Source of the DNA: a bacterium
GTDB taxonomy: Bacteria > Cyanobacteriota > Vampirovibrionia > Gastranaerophilales > Gastranaerophilaceae
Length of the DNA: 64,000 nt
NCBI GenBank assembly: GCA_017467605.1
Contig: JAFUSQ010000060.1
Location: forward strand, 1 to 64,000
Reading direction: 5' to 3'
Made by a program: the position numbers and the translations under genes. Each line of letters starts with the position of its first letter. The stretch's first letter is position 1. The notes beneath the pieces were generated by a model. That model was not told where the DNA came from and ran no database searches. It saw nothing but the letters and a program-made list of their open reading frames with translations. Of the stretch, positions 42,582 through 51,580 are shown piece after piece.

Positions 42582-43913
42582 TTAAATTTGTTCCGCAGGT
42601 TCATTTTTAACTATAAGAAGTTTTGTAATTCTTGCTCCGTCAATTTCTTTTACCGTAAATGTAAAATCACCATACTTAACAACATCATCAAGTTGTGCAA
42701 TACGTCCGAGTTCTTTTACAACAAGCCCTGCAATAGTATCTACATCTTCATCTTCCATGTTTTCTTCAGGAATATCAAAATATTGCGCAAACTCATCCAG
42801 TCTCATCATTGCATTTGCTAAATAATGATTTGGTTTGATTTCTTTTATATCAAACTCGACTTCTTCATCAAATTCGTCCTGAACATCTCCAAAAATTTCT
42901 TCCATAACATCTTCAAGAGTAATAATTCCTGAAGTTCCGCCAAATTCATCAACAACAATTGCCATTTGACCCTTATTCTTTTTAAACTCTCGGACCAAAT
43001 TGTCCATTGTAATTGTTTCCGGAACTAACATAACTTTTCGTTGAAGCTTTTCAATAGGACAAACTTCATCTTTTAAAGAAAGTGAATATAAATCTTTTAC
43101 ATGAATTAAGCCCGTAATATGATCAATATCGCCGTCATAAACCGGATATCTTGTATATTGATTTTCCATAGCCATTTTATTCAATTCGTCAAACGGCATA
43201 TCAATAGGAACACAAACCATATCCGTTCTTGGTATCATAACTTCTCGCGCAGTTAAATCCGAAAAGTTAAATACATTATGAATCATATCTTTTTCTGTCT
43301 CGTTAAGAACACCTTCATCATAACTTGTATCAACCAGCAAGTCCAAGTCCTCAATTGTATGAACAACTCTTGCAGAACTGATAGGAACTCTTAATAACTT
43401 CAATATTCCATTACAAGATTTGTTTAAAACCCAAACAAACGGTTTTGAAATCGTCATAAACAAATCCATAGGTTTTGCAACATATAATGAAATTCTTTCA
43501 GGATACTGCAGGGCAATACATTTCGGCACTTGTTCGCCTATCACAACATGCAAAAAAGTAACAATAATAAATGCAAAAATTGCAGTTACGGGCGCAACAT
43601 ATATTTGCGCAGACGGGAATTGCTCTAAAAGAGGAGTAACCATTCTCTCAACTGTCGGAGAACCAAACCAACCAATACCGATACTTGCAATTGTTACACC
43701 AACCTGAACTGCGGCAATAAAGAAATTCATATCTTCCAAAGCCTTTAAGGCAAGTTTTGCATCAACGTTACCGTCTTTTGTAAGCTGCTCAATTTTTGCA
43801 CGTCTTGAACGTACAATAGCAAATTCGGCAGCCACAAAAAAAGCGTTTACAAGTAATAGAATAAAAACTATAAACCAATTGGAAATAATTATTCCCAGAC
43901 TCGACTCACTCAT
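42582..43913 (-). CDS. CNNM/CorC (hemolysin C-like) transporter family protein
   Basis: 443 residues: CNNM membrane domain (about 1-190, with VGVTIASIGIGWFGSPTVER and VIGEQVPKCIALQ), a CBS pair (about 215-335, MIPRTDMVCVPIDMPFDEL, TGLIHVKDLYSL, KNKGQMAIVVDEFGGTSGIITLEDVMEEIFG) and a C-terminal CorC_HlyC domain. This family exports or regulates Mg2+/Co2+. Typical full length; single leftward gene. Confidence 0.93.
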   Translation of the reverse strand: MSESSLGIIISNWFIVFILLLVNAFFVAAEFAIVRSRRAKIEQLTKDGNVDAKLALKALEDMNFFIAAVQVGVTIASIGIGWFGSPTVERMVTPLLEQFPSAQIYVAPVTAIFAFIIVTFLHVVIGEQVPKCIALQYPERISLYVAKPMDLFMTISKPFVWVLNKSCNGILKLLRVPISSARVVHTIEDLDLLVDTSYDEGVLNETEKDMIHNVFNFSDLTAREVMIPRTDMVCVPIDMPFDELNKMAMENQYTRYPVYDGDIDHITGLIHVKDLYSLSLKDEVCPIEKLQRKVMLVPETITMDNLVREFKKNKGQMAIVVDEFGGTSGIITLEDVMEEIFGDVQDEFDEEVEFDIKEIKPNHYLANAMMRLDEFAQYFDIPEENMEDEDVDTIAGLVVKELGRIAQLDDVVKYGDFTFTVKEIDGARITKLLIVKNEPAEQI

Positions 43914-43980
43914 TATTAATTTTTTTCCTCTGTTTTACAAAACCAATTATAATATCCTAATGAAAAAATGTAAAGTCGAA

Positions 43981-44140
43981 GGGGTAAATGTTGCCGCCAA
44001 TTACTTTAAATCTCCACAAATTATTGCAGAGGGGGGTAAATGTTGCCGCCAATTACCTTAAATCTCCACAAATTATTGCAGGGGGAGTAAATGTTGTTAC
44101 GAACTGCCTAAAATTTCACAAATAGCTGCAGAAGCGGGAA
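43981..44140. repeat. Three tandem 51-52 bp repeats
   Basis: GGGGTAAATGTTGCCGCCAA ... AAATCTCCACAAATTATTGCAG starts at 43981, 44033 and (degenerate) 44084. A small frame from the ATG at 43961 runs into the first copies. No gene is supported. The third copy is eroded, so the array is old. Confidence 0.8.
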
Positions 44141-44150
44141 GTCAGGAATA

Positions 44151-44240
44151 AGACCGCTAAGACCAATACCGAGCTAAAGCACAGATTAATAAATCGTAAC
44201 GGACTTGCCAACTTAGCAGACTTAACGGCCTTTCTAACTT
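44151..44240. repeat. Dispersed repeat unit
   Basis: AATAAGACCGCTAAGACCAA ... GTAACGGACTTGCCAACTTA is a third copy of the unit at 41827. It lies just beyond the last gene of the virion cluster. Confidence 0.7.
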
Positions 44241-44250
44241 TTACGCTTAT

Positions 44251-44478
44251 TCACTTTAAAATCAAACAGTCATAAATTTTATCAATTTTATCTTTCATAT
44301 CAATGAATTGACTTTTCAAATCATTAAAACTGTTTATTGTCGTAAATCTGTTTTCAACGTCTTTTATAATTTCTCTATGTTTCTTCTCAAGTTGTTCCGG
44401 GGTGACAACAATTCTTTCTTGAATTAAGAACATTAGAACAACGACAATCACAGGTGCATAATTTACAAATATATCCAT
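44251..44478 (-). CDS. Small membrane protein at the end of the virion cluster
   Basis: 75 residues: an N-terminal membrane helix (about 5-20, YAPVIVVVLMFLIQ) and a long charged coiled-coil tail (QLEKKHREIIKDVENRF ... IDMKDKIDKIYDCLI). It lies 45 bp after terL in the same direction, with a GGAG ribosome site. The shape fits a small phage lysis-associated (spanin- or holin-like) protein, but there is no family match. Confidence 0.6.
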   Translation of the reverse strand: MDIFVNYAPVIVVVLMFLIQERIVVTPEQLEKKHREIIKDVENRFTTINSFNDLKSQFIDMKDKIDKIYDCLILK

Positions 44479-44523
44479 AGGATTTTATATTCTCCTTTCT
44501 GATTATAAAATTTATCTCTATCC

Positions 44524-45813
44524 CTACAATACTATCGGCCAATAAAAATCAACAAGATATGATGCAGCATCAAACGGGTGTGATAAAAATTTTAACTCTT
44601 TTGTTTGTTTAATTTGGGTATAGGTCGGAATATCAATTTTTGAAGAACCTTCAATATATCTAAGATTATAGATGTTATACAAAAGTTTTTCACATTTTGG
44701 GGAAATGTATAAATTTATTTCTCCGTCAGCATTTTTTACCTTTGCGTTAAATGCCGCAATTCTGTTTTTTATCGGAGGGTTAAATGATTTTATTTTAATC
44801 TCAACATCATACCCGTAGGCTTCAAGTTTACGCTTTATTATGACGTAATTCGTATATTCGCTCGTGCAGCTTCTGTTATCTCCTGATGCATCACCATTGA
44901 TAATAACTTTCCCTTTATGGTCAGGATAACGATTATGAAATTCTTCGCAAGTTTTTGCAGTCGTTGTATTTTCTAAAACCAATTCATCAAAATAAAAAAC
45001 TTTATCCTCAGTTTTATGCGCCAGCACCCAGGCCATAGGATCTACGTTGAAATCGCAGCTTATATGAACATCTAAATCTTTCTGATATGTAATATCCCGA
45101 ACATTTTCGTCAGTAAAATCTTTCACTACAAGATTTGTATTATAATTTCCGATTTGCCCCAAAACAAAAATATCATAGTAATCTTTATCATATAACTTTT
45201 TCAGTTCATCACAAAACCCTTGAGGTAAGTATATGTTTTGAGTGGTTGGAGCACAAATCAAACGATAATTAGGAGCTGATTTTTTATAAAAAGTTTCATA
45301 AATCCAACCTTTTTGAATTTCCGGATTTGTATGACCAAAAATCCTGTAAGTAAAGTTATACCAGCAGGCACGCTTTTTTTGACGCATTCTTGCCAGAAGC
45401 ATTTTGAATGTATCATAAGGAATATCAGACATTTCTTCAATTTCAACAAAACCTAAATTGAGAGATTTTAATTTATTTGGCTCATCAAAATGTCTAAATA
45501 AAATTTGTGAACCGTTTTTAAATATTAATTTTTGTTCAGAACTAATCCACTTATAGTCTTTCCCCTCGAGAAACCCCATATTTTCAAGATGCTCATAATA
45601 AGTTTTTAAGGTAGTATCTCTTACAAGGGTATATGTTTGAGCTCCAACAAGTCCGATTATTCCGGGGAATTTTAATGCAAGAAGAATACCCAGCAGGGCT
45701 CCGGCAAAAGTTTTGCCGGAACCATACCCGCCCTGGTATACTGCGACGTCCAGGGAATAACTGTGAGGAATTTCTAAGAATTCTCGTTGTGCATTCAGTA
45801 ATTTGTATTTCAT
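44524..45813 (-). CDS. Phage terminase large subunit
   Basis: 429 residues. ATPase Walker A GGYGSGKT (28-35), Walker B LGFVEIEE (about 121-128), and a nuclease domain with HISCDFNVDP (Asp about 255) and IINGDASGDNR. It packages DNA into a prohead. Complete and uninterrupted; the nuclease acids are present, so packaging may still work. Follows the portal gene. Confidence 0.92.
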   Translation of the reverse strand: MKYKLLNAQREFLEIPHSYSLDVAVYQGGYGSGKTFAGALLGILLALKFPGIIGLVGAQTYTLVRDTTLKTYYEHLENMGFLEGKDYKWISSEQKLIFKNGSQILFRHFDEPNKLKSLNLGFVEIEEMSDIPYDTFKMLLARMRQKKRACWYNFTYRIFGHTNPEIQKGWIYETFYKKSAPNYRLICAPTTQNIYLPQGFCDELKKLYDKDYYDIFVLGQIGNYNTNLVVKDFTDENVRDITYQKDLDVHISCDFNVDPMAWVLAHKTEDKVFYFDELVLENTTTAKTCEEFHNRYPDHKGKVIINGDASGDNRSCTSEYTNYVIIKRKLEAYGYDVEIKIKSFNPPIKNRIAAFNAKVKNADGEINLYISPKCEKLLYNIYNLRYIEGSSKIDIPTYTQIKQTKELKFLSHPFDAASYLVDFYWPIVL

Positions 45814-45825
45814 TTCTAACTCTCT

Positions 45826-47484
45826 TTAAAGATTTTCACTATTATTTTCAGAAGTTAAAAAATTGTTTGCATTTTCAATGCCGTATTGCTCCATTGCGAA
45901 TTTGAAGCATTCAAGCCAATCAATACGTTTAGCTACAACATCTATTTGAGTAAACGATTGAATTAAATCAAATAATTCTTTCATTCGACTTTTTCTCTCA
46001 AATCCTGCTTTTCTGTCACCATAACGATAGATATAATTTGAATTTCTTACCTTATCATCTATTTCAACAAGAAAAATACGTCCCCTATCATTTGCAAGAA
46101 TAGCCTGCTTACCTAATTTGAAATTTGAAATAATTTCAGCAGTTTTTTCTACCATAGGAACAATAACTTTTCTGTTTATTGCTTCTAAAATCATATTCAA
46201 TCGAGCTTCTTGACCACTTACGGAGTAATTTATTTCTGTTGCTGTTCTATCAAAATTTTGAATATTTCCTGTCATATTTTTGAAAATACCGGTTGCACTT
46301 TCGATTGTAGATTTAAAGTAATTTAAGAAATCCCACCCCTGCATTGCTTTATCAAATGAAATAGGAGCAGGAGGATTTGTCATAAGAGAGGCATCATATT
46401 CTATAATTTTCCCCGGTCTGACATCTTGCTCACCTTTAAAACAACCTTTCGGTGCTAAATATGGAGGATTCATCATCAATGCCAATGCATCTAACTGTTT
46501 GTTTAAAATAGTTGAGGAAATATTGTTTAAAATTAGTGCTACTCTGAGAGGTGAAATTCCGCGTCCTGTTGCCGGACATTCAATAATATTTGCGTGAATA
46601 AAAGGATTTATAACAAACGGATTATCTTCACAACGGATTAAGACATTTCTGCCCGCAACAACAATAAGCTTATTTTTTAATATTTCACCGCTTGGTAACT
46701 CAATATCACCCCAGTATTCCAATACTTCAAGCTTGTTTTCATAAGTCCCTAATTGATTTTTTTTTGATTTCTTTGCCAACACTCCTTTCAACATTTCCAA
46801 TTTTTCTGCATTCAATAAATTGTTTGATTTATTAGATTTTATTTCATCAAATGTTTGATAAGTTCTGTAAATTTTCGCACAGGAATCCCAATTTCCGGCT
46901 TCAGTTCTATCAAAAACAAAATCTTCATAATTGATAAATTTAACCTTCGCATTGTCATAAATTACTTTATCTTCAACAACAAAAGCCCCTTCAATATCTT
47001 TTTCAACCTGTTCTTTCAAAGAAACTGCTCTTCTTGTTTTACGGGTTTTAGTTTCCCATCCGACAAAAAGCGTAACTTCTCCTGTTTCTACAACAGAATC
47101 AATAATTTTTTCCATTTCATTTTCAATCTTCATGGCTTCAAAAGTATTAACAAGCATTGCTTTTTGTTTATTTGCAAATTTCTGAGTTTCAAAATCAGTT
47201 CCCTCAACATCAAACATACCATCAGGGTGTGAATACAAATTTTGAACCAAATGAGACTTTAATGTTTGAGCCAGCTCATAAATATCAGGTAATTGAATTC
47301 GACAATCCCAAGCGTTAACTTTTGGGATATCAGCATCATAGATTGAATATTTTACAAGCCTGTTATCAGATAACTGAGAACTTCTTGCATCATCATAGTA
47401 ATCATATTTTTGAATTATGTTATTAAGAAGATATTGTTCTTCAACATAACCTAGTTTTTGTTTGTCCGTAATTATATTTTCCAT
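45826..47484 (-). CDS. Phage portal protein
   Basis: 552 residues. Helical N-terminus, then a region around 300-400 with ATGRGISPLRVALILNNISS, NPPYLAPKGCFKG and GQEARLNMILEAINRKV typical of podovirus/P22-like portals of about 500-700 residues. It forms the dodecameric ring at the head vertex. It lies between the GNAT gene and terL. Confidence 0.85.
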   Translation of the reverse strand: MENIITDKQKLGYVEEQYLLNNIIQKYDYYDDARSSQLSDNRLVKYSIYDADIPKVNAWDCRIQLPDIYELAQTLKSHLVQNLYSHPDGMFDVEGTDFETQKFANKQKAMLVNTFEAMKIENEMEKIIDSVVETGEVTLFVGWETKTRKTRRAVSLKEQVEKDIEGAFVVEDKVIYDNAKVKFINYEDFVFDRTEAGNWDSCAKIYRTYQTFDEIKSNKSNNLLNAEKLEMLKGVLAKKSKKNQLGTYENKLEVLEYWGDIELPSGEILKNKLIVVAGRNVLIRCEDNPFVINPFIHANIIECPATGRGISPLRVALILNNISSTILNKQLDALALMMNPPYLAPKGCFKGEQDVRPGKIIEYDASLMTNPPAPISFDKAMQGWDFLNYFKSTIESATGIFKNMTGNIQNFDRTATEINYSVSGQEARLNMILEAINRKVIVPMVEKTAEIISNFKLGKQAILANDRGRIFLVEIDDKVRNSNYIYRYGDRKAGFERKSRMKELFDLIQSFTQIDVVAKRIDWLECFKFAMEQYGIENANNFLTSENNSENL

Positions 47485-47494
47485 ATTTACCTCG

Positions 47495-48007
47495 TTAATC
47501 TTTGTAATAATAATTTCTGTACAATGCGTACACTTCTATATCCTGCATTTTTCCAAAACGTAATGTTTCATTTTTTAATAGAGATTCATAAACAAATCCG
47601 GTATCTTTTAAAATTTTTCTTACCCTGAAGTTGTCAGGATAGATTTGTGCCTTGATTTTGTGCAAACCTAATTCATCAAAACACTTTTTAAAGAAAAACT
47701 TTGCACTAAAACGGATAAAATTACCCCAAGCCTTTTTATCAAAACATACTGTCAATTCTGCACTGTATAAATCTTTCTCGTTACCGATGAAATTATCCAG
47801 ATACGCAAAACCCATAAAATTATCCTTATTATCCGAGACAACCCAAAAGAAATGAGTTTGATAAAGTAATTTATTTAAACAATCGCCAGTGAGAAAAAAG
47901 TCGTCTAACAGATATTTGGAATATTTATCAAAGCATTTTTTGATATCGGGGAGAAAGTGCAAAGTCAGTAGAGGATTTTCATCTGAAAGTTTTATAAAAT
48001 TAAACAT
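47495..48007 (-). CDS. GNAT-family acetyltransferase in the virion cluster
   Basis: 170 residues. The beta-alpha core FWVVSDNKDNFMGFAYLDNF, AELTVCFDKKAWGN and IKAQIYPDNFRVRKILKDTGFVYES gives the GNAT fold, acetyl-CoA loop included. Located between a small gene and the portal gene, same strand, 10 bp from portal. Phage-borne GNATs may modify host or capsid proteins, or be unrelated cargo. Confidence 0.78.
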   Translation of the reverse strand: MFNFIKLSDENPLLTLHFLPDIKKCFDKYSKYLLDDFFLTGDCLNKLLYQTHFFWVVSDNKDNFMGFAYLDNFIGNEKDLYSAELTVCFDKKAWGNFIRFSAKFFFKKCFDELGLHKIKAQIYPDNFRVRKILKDTGFVYESLLKNETLRFGKMQDIEVYALYRNYYYKD

Positions 48008-48013
48008 TTTTGT

Positions 48014-48367
48014 CTAAATCCTGACTTTTACAAATTTTACATAACTATTCCCGCTGACAAAAGAGTCTGTTTCGCCTGCTAATAGTTTTATTCTGTCAGA
48101 ATTCTGAATACCAAGATACCCTTCTGCCTGAAGCCCGTTTATATAGGATTTTGTCTTGCTGTCTTTGTTAATAACTTCAAATGTAGCTGCTTTTGAAAAA
48201 AGTTTATCATTAGGTACTTCCTTTATTTCAGTAATAAACTTTTTGTCAGAATTTGAAGAAGATTTTTCTAATTCAGCATTAAATTCCTGTTCAATTTTTG
48301 CTTTAACCATTTTTTCGTATTCTTCTCCATTTAGGAGTATTTGTTCTATATCTTTATTTTCTTTCAT
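48014..48367 (-). CDS. Hypothetical virion-cluster protein
   Basis: 117 residues from ATG 48367, with AAAGG 10 nt upstream; an in-frame ATG at 48385 abuts the previous stop. N-terminal coiled helix (NGEEYEKMVKAKIEQEFNAEL), C-terminal beta part. No recognised family; position between terS and GNAT. Confidence 0.6.
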   Translation of the reverse strand: MKENKDIEQILLNGEEYEKMVKAKIEQEFNAELEKSSSNSDKKFITEIKEVPNDKLFSKAATFEVINKDSKTKSYINGLQAEGYLGIQNSDRIKLLAGETDSFVSGNSYVKFVKVRI

Positions 48368-48388
48368 AAAATCTTTACCTTTCATGCA

Positions 48389-48823
48389 TTAAATTTTTTC
48401 GTCATCAAGATTCGCAATAGTAATAATTTTAGCTTCATGATATTCTTCTTCACTCTGTTGATTAGTAAAACCTAAGTATTTACATAAAGCTTCCAGAGCT
48501 TTAAGACCCGCCGAAGAATCTCTTAACTTTTTCTTGCCGGTATAATTACCTTCTTTATCTAAAATATCTTCTTGTTCTAAAGAGAATTCAGCGATTTGTA
48601 AAAGTTTTTGTATAACGTAGCCTTTTTGAACACTTAAAGAATCAATCTGGGACTTTAACTGAGTTTTAATTTCTTGAACAATATAATCTTTTTTTAATAA
48701 TTCTGCAGAAAAATTTTTTAAATCTTTGCATTTATAACCTGATTTTTTTGCGGAAGCTTCACCGTCAAGTGTCCTTATATACTCTGTTACGAACCTTTTT
48801 TGTTGTTGTGTTATTTGTTTCAT
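48389..48823 (-). CDS. Phage terminase small subunit-like protein
   Basis: 144 residues. ITQQQKRFVTEYIRTLDGEASAKKSGY is the HTH start typical of terminase small subunits, followed by a helical oligomerisation region and an acidic tail. It recognises DNA for packaging. Family call from motif and position, 4 genes before terL in the direction of transcription. Confidence 0.8.
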   Translation of the reverse strand: MKQITQQQKRFVTEYIRTLDGEASAKKSGYKCKDLKNFSAELLKKDYIVQEIKTQLKSQIDSLSVQKGYVIQKLLQIAEFSLEQEDILDKEGNYTGKKKLRDSSAGLKALEALCKYLGFTNQQSEEEYHEAKIITIANLDDEKI

Positions 48824-48846
48824 CTTGTTACATTTCTTATAATAAT

Positions 48847-48947
48847 TTGTATTTTTTGCGAATAATTTGTATAATAAACATGCTATTTATATTTCGGCTA
48901 GTGTAAATCTTAACAGGGGGGAATGAAAACGACTTCCTGTTTTTTTT
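48847..48947 (+). ncRNA. Candidate small RNA antisense to the virion operon
   Basis: Plus-strand TTGTAT (48847-48852), 17 nt, TATAAT (48870-48875), with a predicted start near 48882. A terminator-like hairpin AACAGG/CCTGTT (48912-48917/48936-48941) is followed by T7. The implied transcript is about 66 nt. The promoter overlaps two direct copies of AATAATTTGTAT (48841 and 48861), 20 bp apart. Neighbouring genes on both sides are on the minus strand, so this promoter serves no other gene. Expression is unproven. Confidence 0.45.
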
Positions 48948-48951
48948 GCCC

Positions 48952-49590
48952 TTATCGTCTGAAGATATTTACTACCGGAGCATTTAAAACAGATGCCGAA
49001 GTCTTTGATTTCAGATTAGACAAAGCTTCTTTATACATGCTCAGCCAATACGAAAATTTGAAATATTGAGGATTTGCCTTTAATCTCAAGCATGTTCCAT
49101 ACACCAATAATTGTTCGGCAAAAGGCATAGGAATAAGTGATGTATCATCAGCATTTTCCATATCAGTTTTTTCTTGACTATTCGCATCAATTACACAATT
49201 TTTGGTAAAATAAATTATATCAACAGTCTTTTCTTCATTAAATTTTGGGAACAACAAATTTTGAGCAAGACTTGAATATGTACAGGCTTTTGCTTTTCCT
49301 GAAACAAAAGGCTCCACGTTATCACAGAAATCATATCTTTGTCCGTCAATAAAAAGATATAATATTCGCCCGTTCACAGTATTTAAGATTTCTGTCGTAT
49401 TTGCAGGTAAAGTCAAATTTGTACGTCTTAATAAAAAATTCCAGCCTTCAATATTACAAATTTCCTTATTTATAACATTTACAATAGTTTTAATTCTTTT
49501 GTGGTCATTTTTTACAAGTTCAGAAAACGCATTCACCTGTCTATAATTCAATTCAAGTAAACATTTATTTATAATTTCTAAATAATTCAT
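48952..49590 (-). CDS. Head-tail adaptor-like virion protein
   Basis: 212 residues from ATG 49590, with GGAG 5 nt before; a frame from 49620 lacks a site. IINKCLLELNYRQVNAFSEL, ICNIEGWNFLLRRTNLTL and ILYLFIDGQRYDF resemble podoviral adaptor/tail accessory proteins (P22 gp4-like). Fits its place between capsid genes and terminase genes. Family call is by pattern only. Confidence 0.65.
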   Translation of the reverse strand: MNYLEIINKCLLELNYRQVNAFSELVKNDHKRIKTIVNVINKEICNIEGWNFLLRRTNLTLPANTTEILNTVNGRILYLFIDGQRYDFCDNVEPFVSGKAKACTYSSLAQNLLFPKFNEEKTVDIIYFTKNCVIDANSQEKTDMENADDTSLIPMPFAEQLLVYGTCLRLKANPQYFKFSYWLSMYKEALSNLKSKTSASVLNAPVVNIFRR

Positions 49591-49669
49591 CATATCTCCT
49601 TTTTTTGAAATGCCGAACAAGAAATAAAATTTATTCCTTGTCCGGACAAATCATTTGAATTTAACCAAA

Positions 49670-50338
49670 CTATTTGATTAAGCCTTGTTTCAACTGTGCC
49701 ATAATCATTTTTTCATTCTTGGCAAATTCGTCACCACTCATATTGCCGATTTCCTCACGAGTAAAAATCCTATCCATTTTATTGTCCGATGGAGCATTTT
49801 GAGCATAAGCCGTCAACTTGCTCTTGGCAATCGTGTTCTCGTCATTCAATGATTTCTCGTAAGCTGTTTTCTTCAAATAGTTTTCAACTGCTGAATTTTC
49901 TATAACTTCAACGAGTTTAGCTATTTTGTCTATTTCATCTTTATCCATATCAAATCCTTTAATATAATTCAGGATTTCACCTCTTGCTTCACCGTCAAAA
50001 AATCCCGGACGTTCTTGATTGAACAAAGTCATAGGATCCTGAGCGGCAGCAGGTTCTTGAACAGGTTGAGTTTGATTATTTTGCATAACAGATTCTTTGT
50101 ACGCATTAATTTGTTGGGCTTTAGCAACTAATTTTTGTAACAGATATTGTCCTTGATTTTGAGTAATTACATTATTTTGTACAAGGTTTCTGACATGTTC
50201 AACATCAGCCCCTATTGCTTGTTCAAGCTGGTAAAATACGTCTTTATATTCTAATGAATTTGCCTGTGGACTTACGGCAGGCGATGAAACAGCATTGTTT
50301 AATTCTTGCGGAAAACTTCCGCCAACATAATTTTGCAT
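49670..50338 (-). CDS. Scaffold-like virion protein
   Basis: 222 residues, charged and helical with low-complexity Gln/Ala/Pro regions (NNQTQPVQEPAAAQDPM) and a C-terminal basic tail (MIMAQLKQGLIK). Size, composition and position next to the major capsid gene suggest an internal scaffolding protein. No motif proves it. Confidence 0.55.
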   Translation of the reverse strand: MQNYVGGSFPQELNNAVSSPAVSPQANSLEYKDVFYQLEQAIGADVEHVRNLVQNNVITQNQGQYLLQKLVAKAQQINAYKESVMQNNQTQPVQEPAAAQDPMTLFNQERPGFFDGEARGEILNYIKGFDMDKDEIDKIAKLVEVIENSAVENYLKKTAYEKSLNDENTIAKSKLTAYAQNAPSDNKMDRIFTREEIGNMSGDEFAKNEKMIMAQLKQGLIK

Positions 50339-50343
50339 AAAAT

Positions 50344-50595
50344 TTATACTCCTTCCGATTTTGACAAAGATTTCATATAACTAACGGAAATTTCGACTAC
50401 ATCATCTATAAAGCTCGATAGAAAAATTGAAATAATATTCCTTACAAATCCGGAAAACGGAAGATTTTTAACAATATATTCAATAGCAAGTTTTTTCTTT
50501 TCTTGTCCTGCTCCGGAACCAAGCTCATCTTCTGCAACCAAAACCGCATTCTTTGCCAATTCTTTTATTTGATTTTTTATATTTGAAAACATAAT
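50344..50595 (-). CDS. Small virion-cluster protein, possibly holin-like
   Basis: 83 residues from the ATG at 50595, which follows a GGAG site; a frame from 50652 is longer but lacks one. The C-terminal half has an amphipathic/hydrophobic segment (FSGFVRNIISIFLSSFIDDVVEI). Position between capsid and scaffold genes is unusual for a holin, so the role is uncertain. Confidence 0.5.
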   Translation of the reverse strand: MMFSNIKNQIKELAKNAVLVAEDELGSGAGQEKKKLAIEYIVKNLPFSGFVRNIISIFLSSFIDDVVEISVSYMKSLSKSEGV

Positions 50596-50665
50596 ATCTC
50601 CTGTTGTTTTAATTGCACTCTCAACCCTAAAATTTATGAATTGAGAGTACAATTATGGAAAAAGA

Positions 50666-51523
50666 CTATTCTCCGACAGTACAAATCAATTTAGCTAAAG
50701 CTTTTGGCTGAACTGCTTTTGCGCCGTATAAATACAAACCTCTAACCAAATCAGAGAAGCTGTCTTTATCTCTTAAGCTTTCAATTTTAGCAAGCTGAGA
50801 TGCGAAGGTAATTGCATTATTAGTACCTGCTAAAACGTAGTATTTATCATCAACATCTGTCAAGTTAGTGCTTACTAATACGTCCATGCCTGCAATTCTG
50901 CCGATTGAACCTTCTCTTAAAGTTTCATCAGCAACTTTGTATGCTGAAATAAATTCAGGAGATTGTAATAAATAAGCTTCGATAGTCGGATTAATTACAA
51001 CCCAAGGACGAACACCTGCTTGAACTGCATCAGAATTTTTTAATGCCAATGATAATTTTACAAAATTTTCATAAATTGTTGATTTATCAAGTTCAATTGG
51101 AGCAGCTTCCGTACCAATTGTATTTGCACTTACAACATTTGTATGCAAACCAAGTAAATATGAATCTTGAACTTCTTCAATCGCTTTTTTTGCATTAGCC
51201 AAATGAGCTTCCATAATATCAGAATTTGATTGAGCTTGAGAAACATCATCTATTTTGAATGCAAAAAATTTCTTTTGGTCAATAACCAAATCTTGAGATG
51301 TCGGGGTTAAAGTATCATAAGTAATACTGCTTGATGTTAAAGTAGAAACAGAAACTTCTGCAGGTGTAATGATTTTAACGGTATCACCTTGATTTTTGAT
51401 ATCGCCTTCCCAATTTCTGTTAACGCATTGAAGCATTACACAATTTTTTTCCAACATTTGATTTAACTTTTGGCTCCAAATTTGAGGTACAAAAGCTGAA
51501 TAACCCGGTGTTTGACTTGTCAT
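50666..51523 (-). CDS. Major capsid protein
   Basis: 285 residues. VPQIWSQKLNQMLEKNCVML, QGDTVKIITPAEVSVSTLTS, FKIDDVSQAQSNSDIMEAHL and a C-terminal YLYGAKAVQPKALAKLICTV are typical of HK97-fold, P22-coat-like major capsid proteins. AAGGGAAAG before ATG supports high translation. Central gene of the cluster; no disruptions. Confidence 0.85.
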   Translation of the reverse strand: MTSQTPGYSAFVPQIWSQKLNQMLEKNCVMLQCVNRNWEGDIKNQGDTVKIITPAEVSVSTLTSSSITYDTLTPTSQDLVIDQKKFFAFKIDDVSQAQSNSDIMEAHLANAKKAIEEVQDSYLLGLHTNVVSANTIGTEAAPIELDKSTIYENFVKLSLALKNSDAVQAGVRPWVVINPTIEAYLLQSPEFISAYKVADETLREGSIGRIAGMDVLVSTNLTDVDDKYYVLAGTNNAITFASQLAKIESLRDKDSFSDLVRGLYLYGAKAVQPKALAKLICTVGE

Positions 51524-51580
51524 TTTCTTTCCCTTTCTTGTTTTATTACTGTCAACATTTTATGAGTGGTGATTTTTAAA

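Noticed and set aside
43879-44061. 60-codon plus ORF across the tandem repeats
   Set aside because: It overlaps the start of the CorC gene on the other strand and ends within the array. It is repeat-driven.
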